Part shown: one piece after another, positions 6,852 to 16,543 of the stretch
How positions within the stretch are numbered: the first letter of the stretch is position 1
How the letters are laid out: every line of letters starts with the position of its first letter
Assembly (NCBI RefSeq): GCF_000424465.1
Contig: NZ_AUJY01000022.1
Span: 1 to 41,020 of the forward strand
DNA length: 41,020 nt
Direction: 5' to 3'
Source of the DNA: Butyrivibrio hungatei NK4A153
Lineage (GTDB): Bacteria; Bacillota; Clostridia; Lachnospirales; Lachnospiraceae
Program-made: the position numbers and the translations under genes
The notes under the pieces: model-generated
What the model saw: only the letters and a program-made list of their open reading frames with translations
Databases searched by the model: none
What the model was told of the DNA's origin: nothing

Positions 6852-7937
6852 CTATTGAATTTTTAATTCATTGTCTATAAGACCGACTATAGTGTCAGTC
6901 GCACTGTGAAGATTACTGTTCCTCATGTTTTCTATATATTTCTCACGGTTCTCGTAAAGATCTTCTATTGATTCAACAAGTATATCTTCATCGAGGTCGT
7001 CATTGTCAATAACAATTGAGAATCCCTGCTGTTCAAATGACCTTGCGTTTAGCATCTGGTCACCTCTGCTTGATTTGGTTGAAAGAGGTATCAGTATATT
7101 TGGCTTTTTGAGCGCAAGAAGCTCGCAGATTGAGTTTGCACCTGCTCTTGATACAACAATATCCGCCATTGCAAAAATATCTTTAAGCTCATTTTTTACG
7201 TATTCAAACTGCTTGTATCCGGGAAGAGTGAGCTTTAGATTATCCATCTTCTCTTTTCCGCAGATATGAACAATATTGAAGTTCGGTAATAATCTTGGAA
7301 GAGCATATCTGACTGTTTCGTTTACGGATTGTGCCCCCAAACTTCCGCCGATTACCATAAGTACCGGCTTATCATCTTCAAAGCCGCATAATTTCTTACC
7401 TTCAGCGGCATCACCCATTCCAAGCTCGTCTCTTATGGGCGTTCCTGTGAGCACTGCCTTCTCCGCGGGGAGAAGCCTCATTGTCTCAGGGAAGTTACAG
7501 CAAATCTTGTTGGCACCTGCAATGCTGAGTTTGTTGGCAAGTCCGGGTGTCATATCGGATTCATGCACGATATATGGTATCTTAAGCGCGCCTGCAGCTC
7601 TTACTACCGGCACACTTACAAAGCCTCCCTTAGAAAAAACTATGTCAGGCTGTATCTTTTTTAATATTTTCTTTGCTTCTGCAAATCCCTTTAATACTCT
7701 GAAGGGATCCGTAAAGTTCTTCGGATCGAAATATCGTCTGAGCTTTCCTGTTGCTATTCCGAAATACGGTACGTTGTAGTCCTCTATCAGTTTCTTTTCT
7801 ATTCCGCTATATGAACCAATGTAATAGATATCATATCCGGCTTTTCTTAATGCGGGGATCAGCGCGATGTTAGGTGTAACATGTCCTGCGCTTCCGCCTC
7901 CTGTAAGTACGATTTTTTTTGTAACAGAATCACTCAC
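6852..7937 (-). CDS. murG: UDP-GlcNAc:lipid I N-acetylglucosaminyltransferase
   Basis: Transfers GlcNAc to lipid I to make lipid II for peptidoglycan, at the inner face of the membrane. The 361-residue protein has the GT28 glycine-rich loop TGGGSAGHVTPNIAL near the start, SKGGFVSVPVVRAA and HESDMTPGLANK in the N-terminal domain, and GGSLGAQSVNE and RAGANSICELLALKKPNILIP in the UDP-sugar-binding C-terminal domain. I chose the GTG at 7937, which follows GAAGGAA by a few bases. The upstream ATG at 7991 has no ribosome binding site and lies within an extended -10 (TGG-TATACT) promoter, so it is probably not translated. Its location outside a division/cell-wall cluster is notable: neighbours are an EAL gene and polymer acylation genes. 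Confidence 0.94.
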   Translation of the reverse strand: MSDSVTKKIVLTGGGSAGHVTPNIALIPALRKAGYDIYYIGSYSGIEKKLIEDYNVPYFGIATGKLRRYFDPKNFTDPFRVLKGFAEAKKILKKIQPDIVFSKGGFVSVPVVRAAGALKIPYIVHESDMTPGLANKLSIAGANKICCNFPETMRLLPAEKAVLTGTPIRDELGMGDAAEGKKLCGFEDDKPVLMVIGGSLGAQSVNETVRYALPRLLPNFNIVHICGKEKMDNLKLTLPGYKQFEYVKNELKDIFAMADIVVSRAGANSICELLALKKPNILIPLSTKSSRGDQMLNARSFEQQGFSIVIDNDDLDEDILVESIEDLYENREKYIENMRNSNLHSATDTIVGLIDNELKIQ

Positions 7938-7981
7938 GATTATTCCTTCTTCCGTAAAAAAATTCTTAACACTGTGCAGAT

Positions 7982-7990
7982 AGTATACCA
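7982..7990 (-). promoter_or_regulatory. Extended -10 promoter of murG
   Basis: The minus strand reads TGG directly followed by TATACT (7987-7982), matching the TGn extended -10 pattern, without a clear -35 box. The implied start near 7975 gives a short leader to the GTG at 7937. The same TGGTATACT nonamer precedes the MBOAT gene. Confidence 0.5.
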
Positions 7991-8014
7991 TTTTTTTTGC
8001 AAATAAACTATATA

Positions 8015-9109
8015 TTATTCTGTCATATCATATACAAAACGGTCTTCTGCTTCATATTCCGGCATTATTTTTTTAACTATCTTTTCAGATAATGCCTTTA
8101 CTTCATCAAGTTTTTCCTTGTAATTGCTCTCAGTAAGCTCGTTCTGCCCATCAATGATCTTATCGAGCATGAACTTATTTATGTCAGGAGAAAAATGTAT
8201 CGAATCCATGTAGTTATCAAGGTTTGTCACTATTTCTTCTTCGCCCTGGAAACAGAAAACTTTCGCATTGTCATATTTTAAAAGTTCCTCTGTCATCATC
8301 TTCTCGCTTTGGATAAATGCGTCTCTTTCGCCTGTCCTAACGGCTCCGTCCCACCAAAGCATTGAATATGCTGGATAGAAGAAAACGAACTTTGTATCAG
8401 GGTGCTCTCTTACTTGCTTTGTAAGTAGTTCAATATTTTTCAACACTTTATCTTTATGCACATCTTTATCAAGCATTGGAACTACATTCTTTTGCCGGAA
8501 GTAGATCGAAAGAGTCTGATCGGCTCCAAAAGTTTTCCACTTCGCCCAGTTATAGGAAAGTCCCTCGTCGTAGTCTCCCATAAATGAGTTTGCGACCTGA
8601 TACGGTATCTTTTCGAACAACACGTCCTTATTAAACAGATAATTCACATCATTTATAGGGTTCTTATCATAGAGATACATCGGACACCCCGCTGCTTCAA
8701 AGGTTGTCTCTGCATCTGCGACAAGCGACGACGGATCTATGTTATAAAAGACATAGTCAAGGTCATGATTCTCATATGCAATATCCAATAAATAACAAAG
8801 ATCTGCCGTTGCGCCGTATGACCTTATTGCCTTTATCGACTTAACACCGTAGGCATCATCATACCAGCCATTGTTGTTGTTTTCCATTACGGAAGATCCC
8901 ACCAAAAGCGCGTTGTAATCAAAATTCCTAAGTGTTCCCACGCACTGGTATTCCTTGTCATTTAGAACCGCCTTAAGACCGCACCAGGGCTTGTGGTAAT
9001 GATAGAACGGGTCAAAAAATACAACAACACCCGCGATAAACACGACCACTGCAAGTACTGCCACAAGGAATCTTTTTATAAACTTTTTTGAACTGTTTTC
9101 TTTTTCCAT
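8015..9109 (-). CDS. SGNH-hydrolase-like membrane-anchored protein, MBOAT partner
   Basis: The 364-residue protein has a single N-terminal membrane segment (about residues 12-32) after a Lys-rich start, so the rest should lie outside the cell. Near residue 70 is LLVGSSVMEN, resembling the nucleophile block of SGNH esterases/acyltransferases (as in DltD and AlgJ-type proteins), and near the end DSIHFSPD provides a DxxH catalytic pair. It follows the MBOAT gene after 12 bp. Paired MBOAT and SGNH-like proteins usually move an acyl group across the membrane and place it on a surface polymer. The polymer here is unknown. It is not a standard DltD, because no dltA or dltC is present. Confidence 0.75.
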   Translation of the reverse strand: MEKENSSKKFIKRFLVAVLAVVVFIAGVVVFFDPFYHYHKPWCGLKAVLNDKEYQCVGTLRNFDYNALLVGSSVMENNNNGWYDDAYGVKSIKAIRSYGATADLCYLLDIAYENHDLDYVFYNIDPSSLVADAETTFEAAGCPMYLYDKNPINDVNYLFNKDVLFEKIPYQVANSFMGDYDEGLSYNWAKWKTFGADQTLSIYFRQKNVVPMLDKDVHKDKVLKNIELLTKQVREHPDTKFVFFYPAYSMLWWDGAVRTGERDAFIQSEKMMTEELLKYDNAKVFCFQGEEEIVTNLDNYMDSIHFSPDINKFMLDKIIDGQNELTESNYKEKLDEVKALSEKIVKKIMPEYEAEDRFVYDMTE

Positions 9110-9121
9110 ATTCTTCTAAAA

Positions 9122-10645
9122 TTAAAACTGAAAATAAATAAACGTACTTACTGCCGACAATGATATAAAGGACCACAGGAAAAGAACCGTGATACCTATA
9201 AGTGTCTTTTTATCAAATGTTGTCGTTTCTATAATTTCTTCAGTGTTCTTTCTTGTGATGATGAATCCGCTTACTGCAAGATATACCAACATAGTGATCA
9301 TATAAATTACATTTTCATCTATTCCGCCAAGTTGAGACAGGAACTGTCTGAAAACGTAGTTTTCCGCGATATCAAGGTTTGCGGCGGTTCTTGTAAGGAA
9401 TCCCGGATAAGTAAAGAAGAACAGTCTTTTAAACATTGCCAGTGCTTTTTCCACAGATTCCGATCTGAAGAATATAAGTGAAGCCACAAAAGCTATAAAA
9501 GTCATTGTTCTTCCAAGTGCCTTGGGAATTACGAGTAACGGTTCTTTTCTAAAAAGGAATTTTCCTTCTTTCTCGGTACTTACTATTCCAAGATCATCCC
9601 ATACTACGAGAAGTCCCTGCATGAGTCCCCAGCAAACGTATGTCCAGCCTGCTCCATGCCAGAGTCCGCTCAAAATAAAGACTATGAGGACATTTACTAT
9701 CGTGCGGTATCTTCCTTTTCTGCTACCACCAAGAGGTATGTAGACATATTTGATAAAAAAGCGCGACAAAGTCATATGCCATCTCTGCCACAGCTCTTTT
9801 GCGGACGCTGCCTTATAAGGTGAATTGAAGTTTGTAGGAAGCCTGTATCCAAGCATCAGACTGATGCCGTTTGCCATGTCGCAATATCCGGAAAAGTCGA
9901 AGTAGATCTGGAAAGTATAGGCAAGCATAACTGCCGTAACAGTCAGAGTATCAAGATAATATGTCTGCTCAAAGCCGTAGTTTACTACTCTTGAGAGAAC
10001 ATCCGCCAGAATTACTTTCTTTGAAAGACCTATTACAAAAGACATAAGTCCACCTGCGAATTTCACGGAATCGTAGGTCCTAAGTGAATTATCCCTGAAC
10101 TGGTCGATCATCTCCTTATGGAATGCGATAGGTCCCTGTATAAGCTTCGGGAAATAGACAGTGTAGAGCGCATATTCGATGAAATTGTAGTGTGGTGCTT
10201 CACCGTTTGCCCTGTCAACAATATAAGAAATCTGCCCAAAGGTAAAAAAGCTGATTCCTATGGGCATGATTATCTTATCAACTGTCAGTCCCGTTTTTAA
10301 AACTGCGTTGAGATTGTCGGCGAAAAAGCCAAGATATTTAAAGTAGAATAGGAGTCCTAAATTAAATAGCACTCCTATTACCTTTATGAGCTTTTTGTAG
10401 AAAATTGTATTTCCGGTATTTCTTGAATCTATCTTGCTTACAAGCGCACTTAGTGCATAGTTAACGCCAATACTTACAAAAAGAATGATCAGGAAATCCA
10501 CACCGAAAGTGTAGTAAAAATACAATGACATGATGATAAGTAATACGTCTGCCACCGTATATTTCTGTAATTTATTAAGTGTATGCCAACCGATCATCAG
10601 TATCGGAAGAAATACCAATATAAACGTAAATGAATTAAAACCCAT
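9122..10645 (-). CDS. MBOAT-family O-acyltransferase (AlgI/DltB-like)
   Basis: A 507-residue polytopic membrane protein with about ten or more hydrophobic segments. It carries MBOAT hallmarks: FFTFGQISYIVDR near 135, YFPKLIQGPI near 165, FDFSGYCDMANGIS near 250, NFNSPYKAASAKELWQRWHMTLS ending at His290, and the catalytic His330 in LSGLWHGAGW. Such proteins transfer acyl groups, often acetyl, for modification of exopolysaccharides, cell-wall polymers or lipids. GGAGAG lies five bases before the start, and an extended -10 promoter sits about 30 bp upstream. It heads a two-gene unit with the SGNH-like protein; murG follows with its own likely promoter. The acyl donor and polymer cannot be read from sequence. 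Confidence 0.92.
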   Translation of the reverse strand: MGFNSFTFILVFLPILMIGWHTLNKLQKYTVADVLLIIMSLYFYYTFGVDFLIILFVSIGVNYALSALVSKIDSRNTGNTIFYKKLIKVIGVLFNLGLLFYFKYLGFFADNLNAVLKTGLTVDKIIMPIGISFFTFGQISYIVDRANGEAPHYNFIEYALYTVYFPKLIQGPIAFHKEMIDQFRDNSLRTYDSVKFAGGLMSFVIGLSKKVILADVLSRVVNYGFEQTYYLDTLTVTAVMLAYTFQIYFDFSGYCDMANGISLMLGYRLPTNFNSPYKAASAKELWQRWHMTLSRFFIKYVYIPLGGSRKGRYRTIVNVLIVFILSGLWHGAGWTYVCWGLMQGLLVVWDDLGIVSTEKEGKFLFRKEPLLVIPKALGRTMTFIAFVASLIFFRSESVEKALAMFKRLFFFTYPGFLTRTAANLDIAENYVFRQFLSQLGGIDENVIYMITMLVYLAVSGFIITRKNTEEIIETTTFDKKTLIGITVLFLWSFISLSAVSTFIYFQF

Positions 10646-10675
10646 TAATACTCTCCGTTTTCTTACATCATAGAG

Positions 10676-10684
10676 AGTATACCA
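10676..10684 (-). promoter_or_regulatory. Extended -10 promoter of the MBOAT unit
   Basis: The minus strand reads TGG (10684-10682) directly followed by TATACT (10681-10676), about 30 bp before the start codon. No good -35 box is seen. Confidence 0.45.
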
Positions 10685-10714
10685 TATTGTGAAAGAAATT
10701 TTTATAATTTCTGA

Positions 10715-12244
<1,530 letters not shown>

Positions 12245-12344
12245 TTATATTTATATAAATATAATATTCCATTCTTTGCAAAAAGAAAACCAAAAAATGC
12301 TTCTATCCGTAAAAAAAATGATAATATATATTGGAGAGGCTTAA

Positions 12345-12386
12345 ATGATGATGCCCTTAAAACTTTACACACGAGGTATTCTTTAA
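12345..12386 (+). CDS. Possible 13-codon leader ORF before the alpha/beta hydrolase
   Basis: A short frame of 13 codons starts with three ATG triplets, follows GGAGAGG by four bases, and ends with TAA directly against the ATG of the hydrolase gene in the same frame. Its ribosome binding site is better than that of the gene behind it, so it could serve translational coupling. No runs of one regulatory amino acid are visible. It may be only a remnant of a longer N-terminus. Confidence 0.25.
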   Translation: MMMPLKLYTRGIL

Positions 12387-13313
12387 ATGAGCAAAAAAAA
12401 TTCAGTTCTTAAATTCGGCATTTTCTCTGCATTTCTTGGTGGTGCTTATGCTCTCACCAATTATATCTATAAGCTTACATCCGTACCTGTTCAGCATACC
12501 GACGAAAGTCCCGATTATGATAAAGCTGTTACAGCCGGAAGAATGTTCGTAAGAAATCATAAAGATAAACAGGACATGTACATAGACAGTATCGACCGTC
12601 TTAAGCTCCACGCTACCTACATTCCTGCAAGCAGTAACTCGCACAGATACGTTATTCTTGTTCACGGAATCAAGGACAACCATGAGTATAACGGAATCTA
12701 CGCGCAGTACTATCTTTCACTTGATGTAAATTGTCTTCTTCCCGACCTTCGCGGATTTGGAAAGAGTGAAGGAAAGTATGTCGGATATGGCCTTGATGAC
12801 AGGCTTGATATAATGGAATGGATTTATTGGATTATAAAAAGAGATCCACAGGCATCGATCCTTCTTCATGGAATGTCTATGGGTGCGGCAACGGTCCTTA
12901 TGACAACAGGTGAACACCTTCCGGAAAATGTAAAAGCCGCTATCTCAGACAGTTCTTATTCAAATTTAAGAAAGCAGTTTGCAAAAACATATAAGACTAT
13001 GAAAGGCTCCTTCATTCCGGCTCCTATCATAGTCGCACTAGCAAGATTTATAATATATCTTCGCTCGGGATTTGATATTAACGATGTAAGACCGATTGAT
13101 GCGGTTTCTAAATCAAAGACTCCCACACTTTTCATACATGGTGATGAAGATGCGGTGATAGATCCCCAGATGTGCTCTCGTCTTTACGAAGCTGCAAAAT
13201 GTGACAAGATGTATTGCATAATCCTTGGATCGGGGCACATTCAGGGAGTAGTTACAGATCCCGCAAATTATTGGGGTAAGATAAGATCTTTCCTGTCAAA
13301 GACAGACTTCTAA
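12387..13313 (+). CDS. Alpha/beta hydrolase with N-terminal membrane anchor
   Basis: A 308-residue serine hydrolase of the S9/BEM46-like kind. A hydrophobic segment (about residues 9-27) suggests membrane attachment. The catalytic triad can be placed at Ser164 in the nucleophile elbow HGMSMGAA, an Asp in HGDEDAVID (253 or 255), and His284 in GSGHIQG. HGIKDNH near 93 forms the oxyanion loop, and LLPDLRGFGKSEG near 117 is typical of the fold. The substrate is unknown. The ribosome binding site (GAGG, ten bases upstream) is weak; an upstream mini-ORF may couple translation. It is divergent from the GH51 gene and opposed to replication. Its stop lies only 16 bp from that of the convergent AEC transporter. 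Confidence 0.86.
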   Translation: MSKKNSVLKFGIFSAFLGGAYALTNYIYKLTSVPVQHTDESPDYDKAVTAGRMFVRNHKDKQDMYIDSIDRLKLHATYIPASSNSHRYVILVHGIKDNHEYNGIYAQYYLSLDVNCLLPDLRGFGKSEGKYVGYGLDDRLDIMEWIYWIIKRDPQASILLHGMSMGAATVLMTTGEHLPENVKAAISDSSYSNLRKQFAKTYKTMKGSFIPAPIIVALARFIIYLRSGFDINDVRPIDAVSKSKTPTLFIHGDEDAVIDPQMCSRLYEAAKCDKMYCIILGSGHIQGVVTDPANYWGKIRSFLSKTDF

Positions 13314-13329
13314 AGAAATACTGATAAGC

Positions 13330-14289
13330 TCAGATTATTCCTATAGAACGAAGTACAAAAAGCCAGAATGTGAGGGAAAAAGAGCATCCTAAAGTAGTCA
13401 TCATGATTATGCTGCTGCTCAAAACTCCCTCATGTCCCATGCTTTTGGCCATGATATAGCAACTTACTGTTGTTGCAGATCCAAGCATTATGAGTATCGC
13501 AACAATCTGTTCGCCTATAAATCCCATACTTACCGCTATCGGTAAAAAGATTCCGACAAGAACAAATAGTTTTATAAACGTAGCAATAAGCGCAGGTTTG
13601 ATTTCCTTAAGCGCTTTTTTTATTTCAAAAGAAGCTCCCATCGACATAAGTCCCAGCGGAGTTGCAAGTCGTGCGATATTTTCTGTAAATGTCGAAAGTA
13701 TTGCAGGCTTTGGTATTCTGAACAACGACCACAAAAGACCTATTATTATTCCAATGATGATCGGATTCTTGGCTATTCCGATCGCAGTCTTTTTTATCAT
13801 TTCATTCTTGTTGTCACTTTCGCCTTCATTTTCTGCAGTGAACATCAGAATTATAACTGCGCAGATGTTGTAAAGTGGGACACTTCCGAGTATCATAAGC
13901 GGTCCCATTCCTGTACTTGCATCGCCATAGATATTGTGAATAAAAGCAAGACCGAGTAGAGCAGCACTGCTTCTGTACGCTCCCTGGATAAACTCTCCTC
14001 TTTTTCCCTTCTCTTTTACACAAAGAAAAGAAAAACCGAATATTACTACGATGCTTATTATTGTTGCCATAAAGCAGAAAAGCACAAACTTTCCGTTCCA
14101 TGTTCCCTTAAAATCCTGATCTGCAAGGTCAACAAAAAGCAGCATGGGAAGCGAAATCTTAAAAACAAATTTGTTCATCCACGAAGCTGCTTTATCGTCT
14201 ATAAACCCTATTCTATTCATCAGATAACCAAAGATCATTAAAAGAAAAACAGGAAGCGTTGCATTTAAACTAAAGATTAAATTATTCAT
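13330..14289 (-). CDS. AEC-family (auxin efflux carrier-type) transporter
   Basis: A 319-residue polytopic membrane protein with about ten hydrophobic segments arranged as two halves, as in the AEC/Mem_trans family. Recognisable stretches are LPVFLLMIFGYLMNRIGFID at the start, MNKFVFKISLPMLLF near 40, KNPIIIGIIIGLLWS near 175, and ARLATPLGLMSMGASFE near 207. Family members move organic acids such as malate or malonate, but the substrate here cannot be assigned. It is the last gene of the minus-strand run that extends from dnaN through gyrA and exonuclease III, with a 12-bp gap to the gene before it. No hairpin terminator is visible before the convergent hydrolase. Confidence 0.88.
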   Translation of the reverse strand: MNNLIFSLNATLPVFLLMIFGYLMNRIGFIDDKAASWMNKFVFKISLPMLLFVDLADQDFKGTWNGKFVLFCFMATIISIVVIFGFSFLCVKEKGKRGEFIQGAYRSSAALLGLAFIHNIYGDASTGMGPLMILGSVPLYNICAVIILMFTAENEGESDNKNEMIKKTAIGIAKNPIIIGIIIGLLWSLFRIPKPAILSTFTENIARLATPLGLMSMGASFEIKKALKEIKPALIATFIKLFVLVGIFLPIAVSMGFIGEQIVAILIMLGSATTVSCYIMAKSMGHEGVLSSSIIMMTTLGCSFSLTFWLFVLRSIGII

Positions 14290-14301
14290 GATTCATTACT
14301 C

Positions 14302-15063
14302 TTATTTTAGTATAAGTCCGACGGGACAATGATCCGATCCAAGAGCGTTACTGTAAATCTTGGCATCCTCTATGGAAGGCATGAGCGACTTTGATACAAC
14401 GAAGTAGTCAATACGCCACCCTGCATTCTTCTCTCTTGCATGGAATCTGTATGACCACCATGAATATGCTCCCTCAAGGTCGGGATAAAAATATCTGAAA
14501 GTATCCACAAGATCTGCTGCAAGAACGTTATCGAACTTTGCTCTTTCTTCATCCGTAAAGCCCGCATGTCCTCTGTTTGTCTTAGGATTCTTAAGGTCGA
14601 TTTCCTTGTGAGCTACGTTTAAGTCGCCGCAATAAATTACAGGCTTTGTCTCTTCAAGCTTTTTAATATACTTAAGAAAATCGTCTTCCCAAACCTGTCT
14701 GTATTCAAGTCTTGAAAGATCCTCTTTCGCATTAGGAACATAGACAGTTACTAGGTAGTAGTCGTTATACTCAGCTGTAATGACTCTTCCTTCGTGGTCA
14801 TGCTCTTCAATTCCAAGTCCGTAAGTTACAGAAATCGGCTTTTCTTTTGTAAAAATAGCTGTTCCCGAATAACCCTTTTTCTCCGCATAGTTCCAGTATT
14901 CTTCATATCCGGGAAGATCCATTTTGATCTGTCCTTCCTGAAGTTTGGTCTCCTGAAGGCAGATTACATCAGGTTTTTCGTTATCCATAAATTCCTGAAA
15001 GCAGCCTTTTGAAACACATGCTCTCAGTCCGTTGACATTCCATGATACAAGCTTTAATCCCAT
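14302..15063 (-). CDS. xth: Exodeoxyribonuclease III / AP endonuclease
   Basis: Cuts DNA at abasic sites and removes 3' blocks during base excision repair. The 253-residue protein has all ExoIII-family motifs: [11 protein letters not shown] at the N-terminus, CLQETKLQ with the metal-binding Glu near 37, TVYVPNA near 108, [12 protein letters not shown] near 146, and [11 protein letters not shown] and [11 protein letters not shown] with the catalytic Asp-His pair near the C-terminus. One base separates it from the GGDEF gene, so the two are co-transcribed. The name exoA is used for Bacillus-type orthologues. Confidence 0.95.
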   Translation of the reverse strand: MGLKLVSWNVNGLRACVSKGCFQEFMDNEKPDVICLQETKLQEGQIKMDLPGYEEYWNYAEKKGYSGTAIFTKEKPISVTYGLGIEEHDHEGRVITAEYNDYYLVTVYVPNAKEDLSRLEYRQVWEDDFLKYIKKLEETKPVIYCGDLNVAHKEIDLKNPKTNRGHAGFTDEERAKFDNVLAADLVDTFRYFYPDLEGAYSWWSYRFHAREKNAGWRIDYFVVSKSLMPSIEDAKIYSNALGSDHCPVGLILK

Positions 15064-15064
15064 G

Positions 15065-16519
15065 TTAGAAATTTCCTTTTACTCTCTGCAGACTTTCGTC
15101 TGTTTCTTTTAACATCTCTCTAAGAGAAAGATTGTCTTCATAACTGAATTCGCAGACCGAATACTGAAGGTAATTGATATATCTCTTCGATCTTTCAAGA
15201 AGCGCTGCGTTTTGAGATGACATTTCCTCGCGGAAATTCTCCGCCATTCCTTCTTCTGAAGATACCGAAATAGCTGCAAATTCATCACCACGAATTCTTC
15301 CGTGTATGCAATCTTTAAACACAATATCCAGTATCTCTGCAACTTCTCTTACTGCCTGATCACCTTCGTTGTGTCCGTATACATCATTTATTTTCTTAAG
15401 AGAATCCATTCTTATATACGCAACAACCGCATATTTTCCTGCTTCAAAATTCTCTTTGAGATAATCGTAAGCTTTCGCAAAAAATCCTCTTCTGTTAAGT
15501 CCGCCCGTCAGATAATCCTGTCCTCCGATATGATCGAGAACAGAGTCGTCCCTTGCAAGTTCTTCCTGAACTTCCAGAAGTTCTTTTTGTGTCTTATCAA
15601 TCTCTGTCTCCAGGTATGAAACTCTGGAACTTACCGTAACTATTCCAACAAGGCTGTCAAAATAATTATTTATAAGTATCCTTGGATTAAACTCTGTTAC
15701 CATAAGTCCAAGCTGATACTGGCCGACAAAGATATTTCCGGCAACAAGAACTTTGGGCGTACCGTTATCAAAGACCTCTAATATCTTATCTGTATCTATT
15801 TCAGTGCTGTTACCGGTTACTATTTCGGTTCCGTCTACAATCGCACTCTTCATTCTAATTTTTTCGGGGAATTCCCACGGATGTTTGAAAGTATTTCTTA
15901 TCTTTTTGTCATACAGGAACAGGCCGCAGTTTTTCACACCATGCTCTGCATTTATCTGTCCCATTGATTTATAAAGACCTTCTACCTCGAATTTTCGGTT
16001 AAAAAGTCTTGTTCCTATTTCTGAAATTACAGAAAGAGCCTCTGCTTCTAACTCTTCTATGAATGAGAAAACACAGGAAGGCTCTTCATTTGAAAGCTTT
16101 CCTGTCTCTGCATATGACACTGCATCACAAATGGCCTGATATCCCTGCTGTTCAAGATATCCGTGATCGGACATTATTTTTTTAGAAGCAACATATCCTT
16201 CCTGCTCGGTAAGAGTCAGAAAAGGAATTTCAAAAAAGGTCTTTAAAAGAGCCTCTTTCTTTAAGATGGCAACATTCTTGCCGATTCGCTCAATATCAAT
16301 TACTACCGCGTCAAATCCAAGCTTTGTTGCATATTTAAAAAGAGCTGTGTTCTGAAATCTGTAAGGATGTTTTTCATCAACATCGTCATTATTTACAAGG
16401 TATTTACCCGGCATGATGACAAGGGTTATCCCCTTGTCAACTGCCGCTTTATTAGCACCTATACAGATTTTCTTGACTTCATTGTCCTCTAGTTCAGAGA
16501 TTACAAGTCCGATTTTCAT
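15065..16519 (-). CDS. GGDEF protein with periplasmic-binding-protein-like sensor region
   Basis: Probable diguanylate cyclase. The 484-residue protein begins with a LacI/PBP1-like domain (about residues 1-130, with [24 protein letters not shown] and [15 protein letters not shown]), a middle region with partial resemblance to that fold (about 140-300), a coiled coil (about 300-335), and a GGDEF domain (about 340-484). GGDEF signs are [29 protein letters not shown], and RGDEF in place of GGDEF near residue 427. The RxxD inhibitory site is not seen. There is no membrane segment, so the sensor should be cytosolic. The start lies 24 bp after gyrA, an unusual place for a c-di-GMP enzyme. The Arg change leaves the activity uncertain. 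Confidence 0.86.
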   Translation of the reverse strand: MKIGLVISELEDNEVKKICIGANKAAVDKGITLVIMPGKYLVNNDDVDEKHPYRFQNTALFKYATKLGFDAVVIDIERIGKNVAILKKEALLKTFFEIPFLTLTEQEGYVASKKIMSDHGYLEQQGYQAICDAVSYAETGKLSNEEPSCVFSFIEELEAEALSVISEIGTRLFNRKFEVEGLYKSMGQINAEHGVKNCGLFLYDKKIRNTFKHPWEFPEKIRMKSAIVDGTEIVTGNSTEIDTDKILEVFDNGTPKVLVAGNIFVGQYQLGLMVTEFNPRILINNYFDSLVGIVTVSSRVSYLETEIDKTQKELLEVQEELARDDSVLDHIGGQDYLTGGLNRRGFFAKAYDYLKENFEAGKYAVVAYIRMDSLKKINDVYGHNEGDQAVREVAEILDIVFKDCIHGRIRGDEFAAISVSSEEGMAENFREEMSSQNAALLERSKRYINYLQYSVCEFSYEDNLSLREMLKETDESLQRVKGNF

Positions 16520-16543
16520 ACTTCCCCCATCACTCGAAATACA

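Noticed and set aside
7938..7991. Longer murG beginning at ATG 7991
   Set aside because: No ribosome binding site precedes it, the added residues do not fit the family, and it overlaps an extended -10 promoter. GTG 7937 has a suitable site.
8015..10645. A dlt operon for teichoic acid D-alanylation
   Set aside because: The MBOAT and SGNH-like genes resemble DltB and DltD only in general fold. dltA and dltC are absent and murG follows instead.
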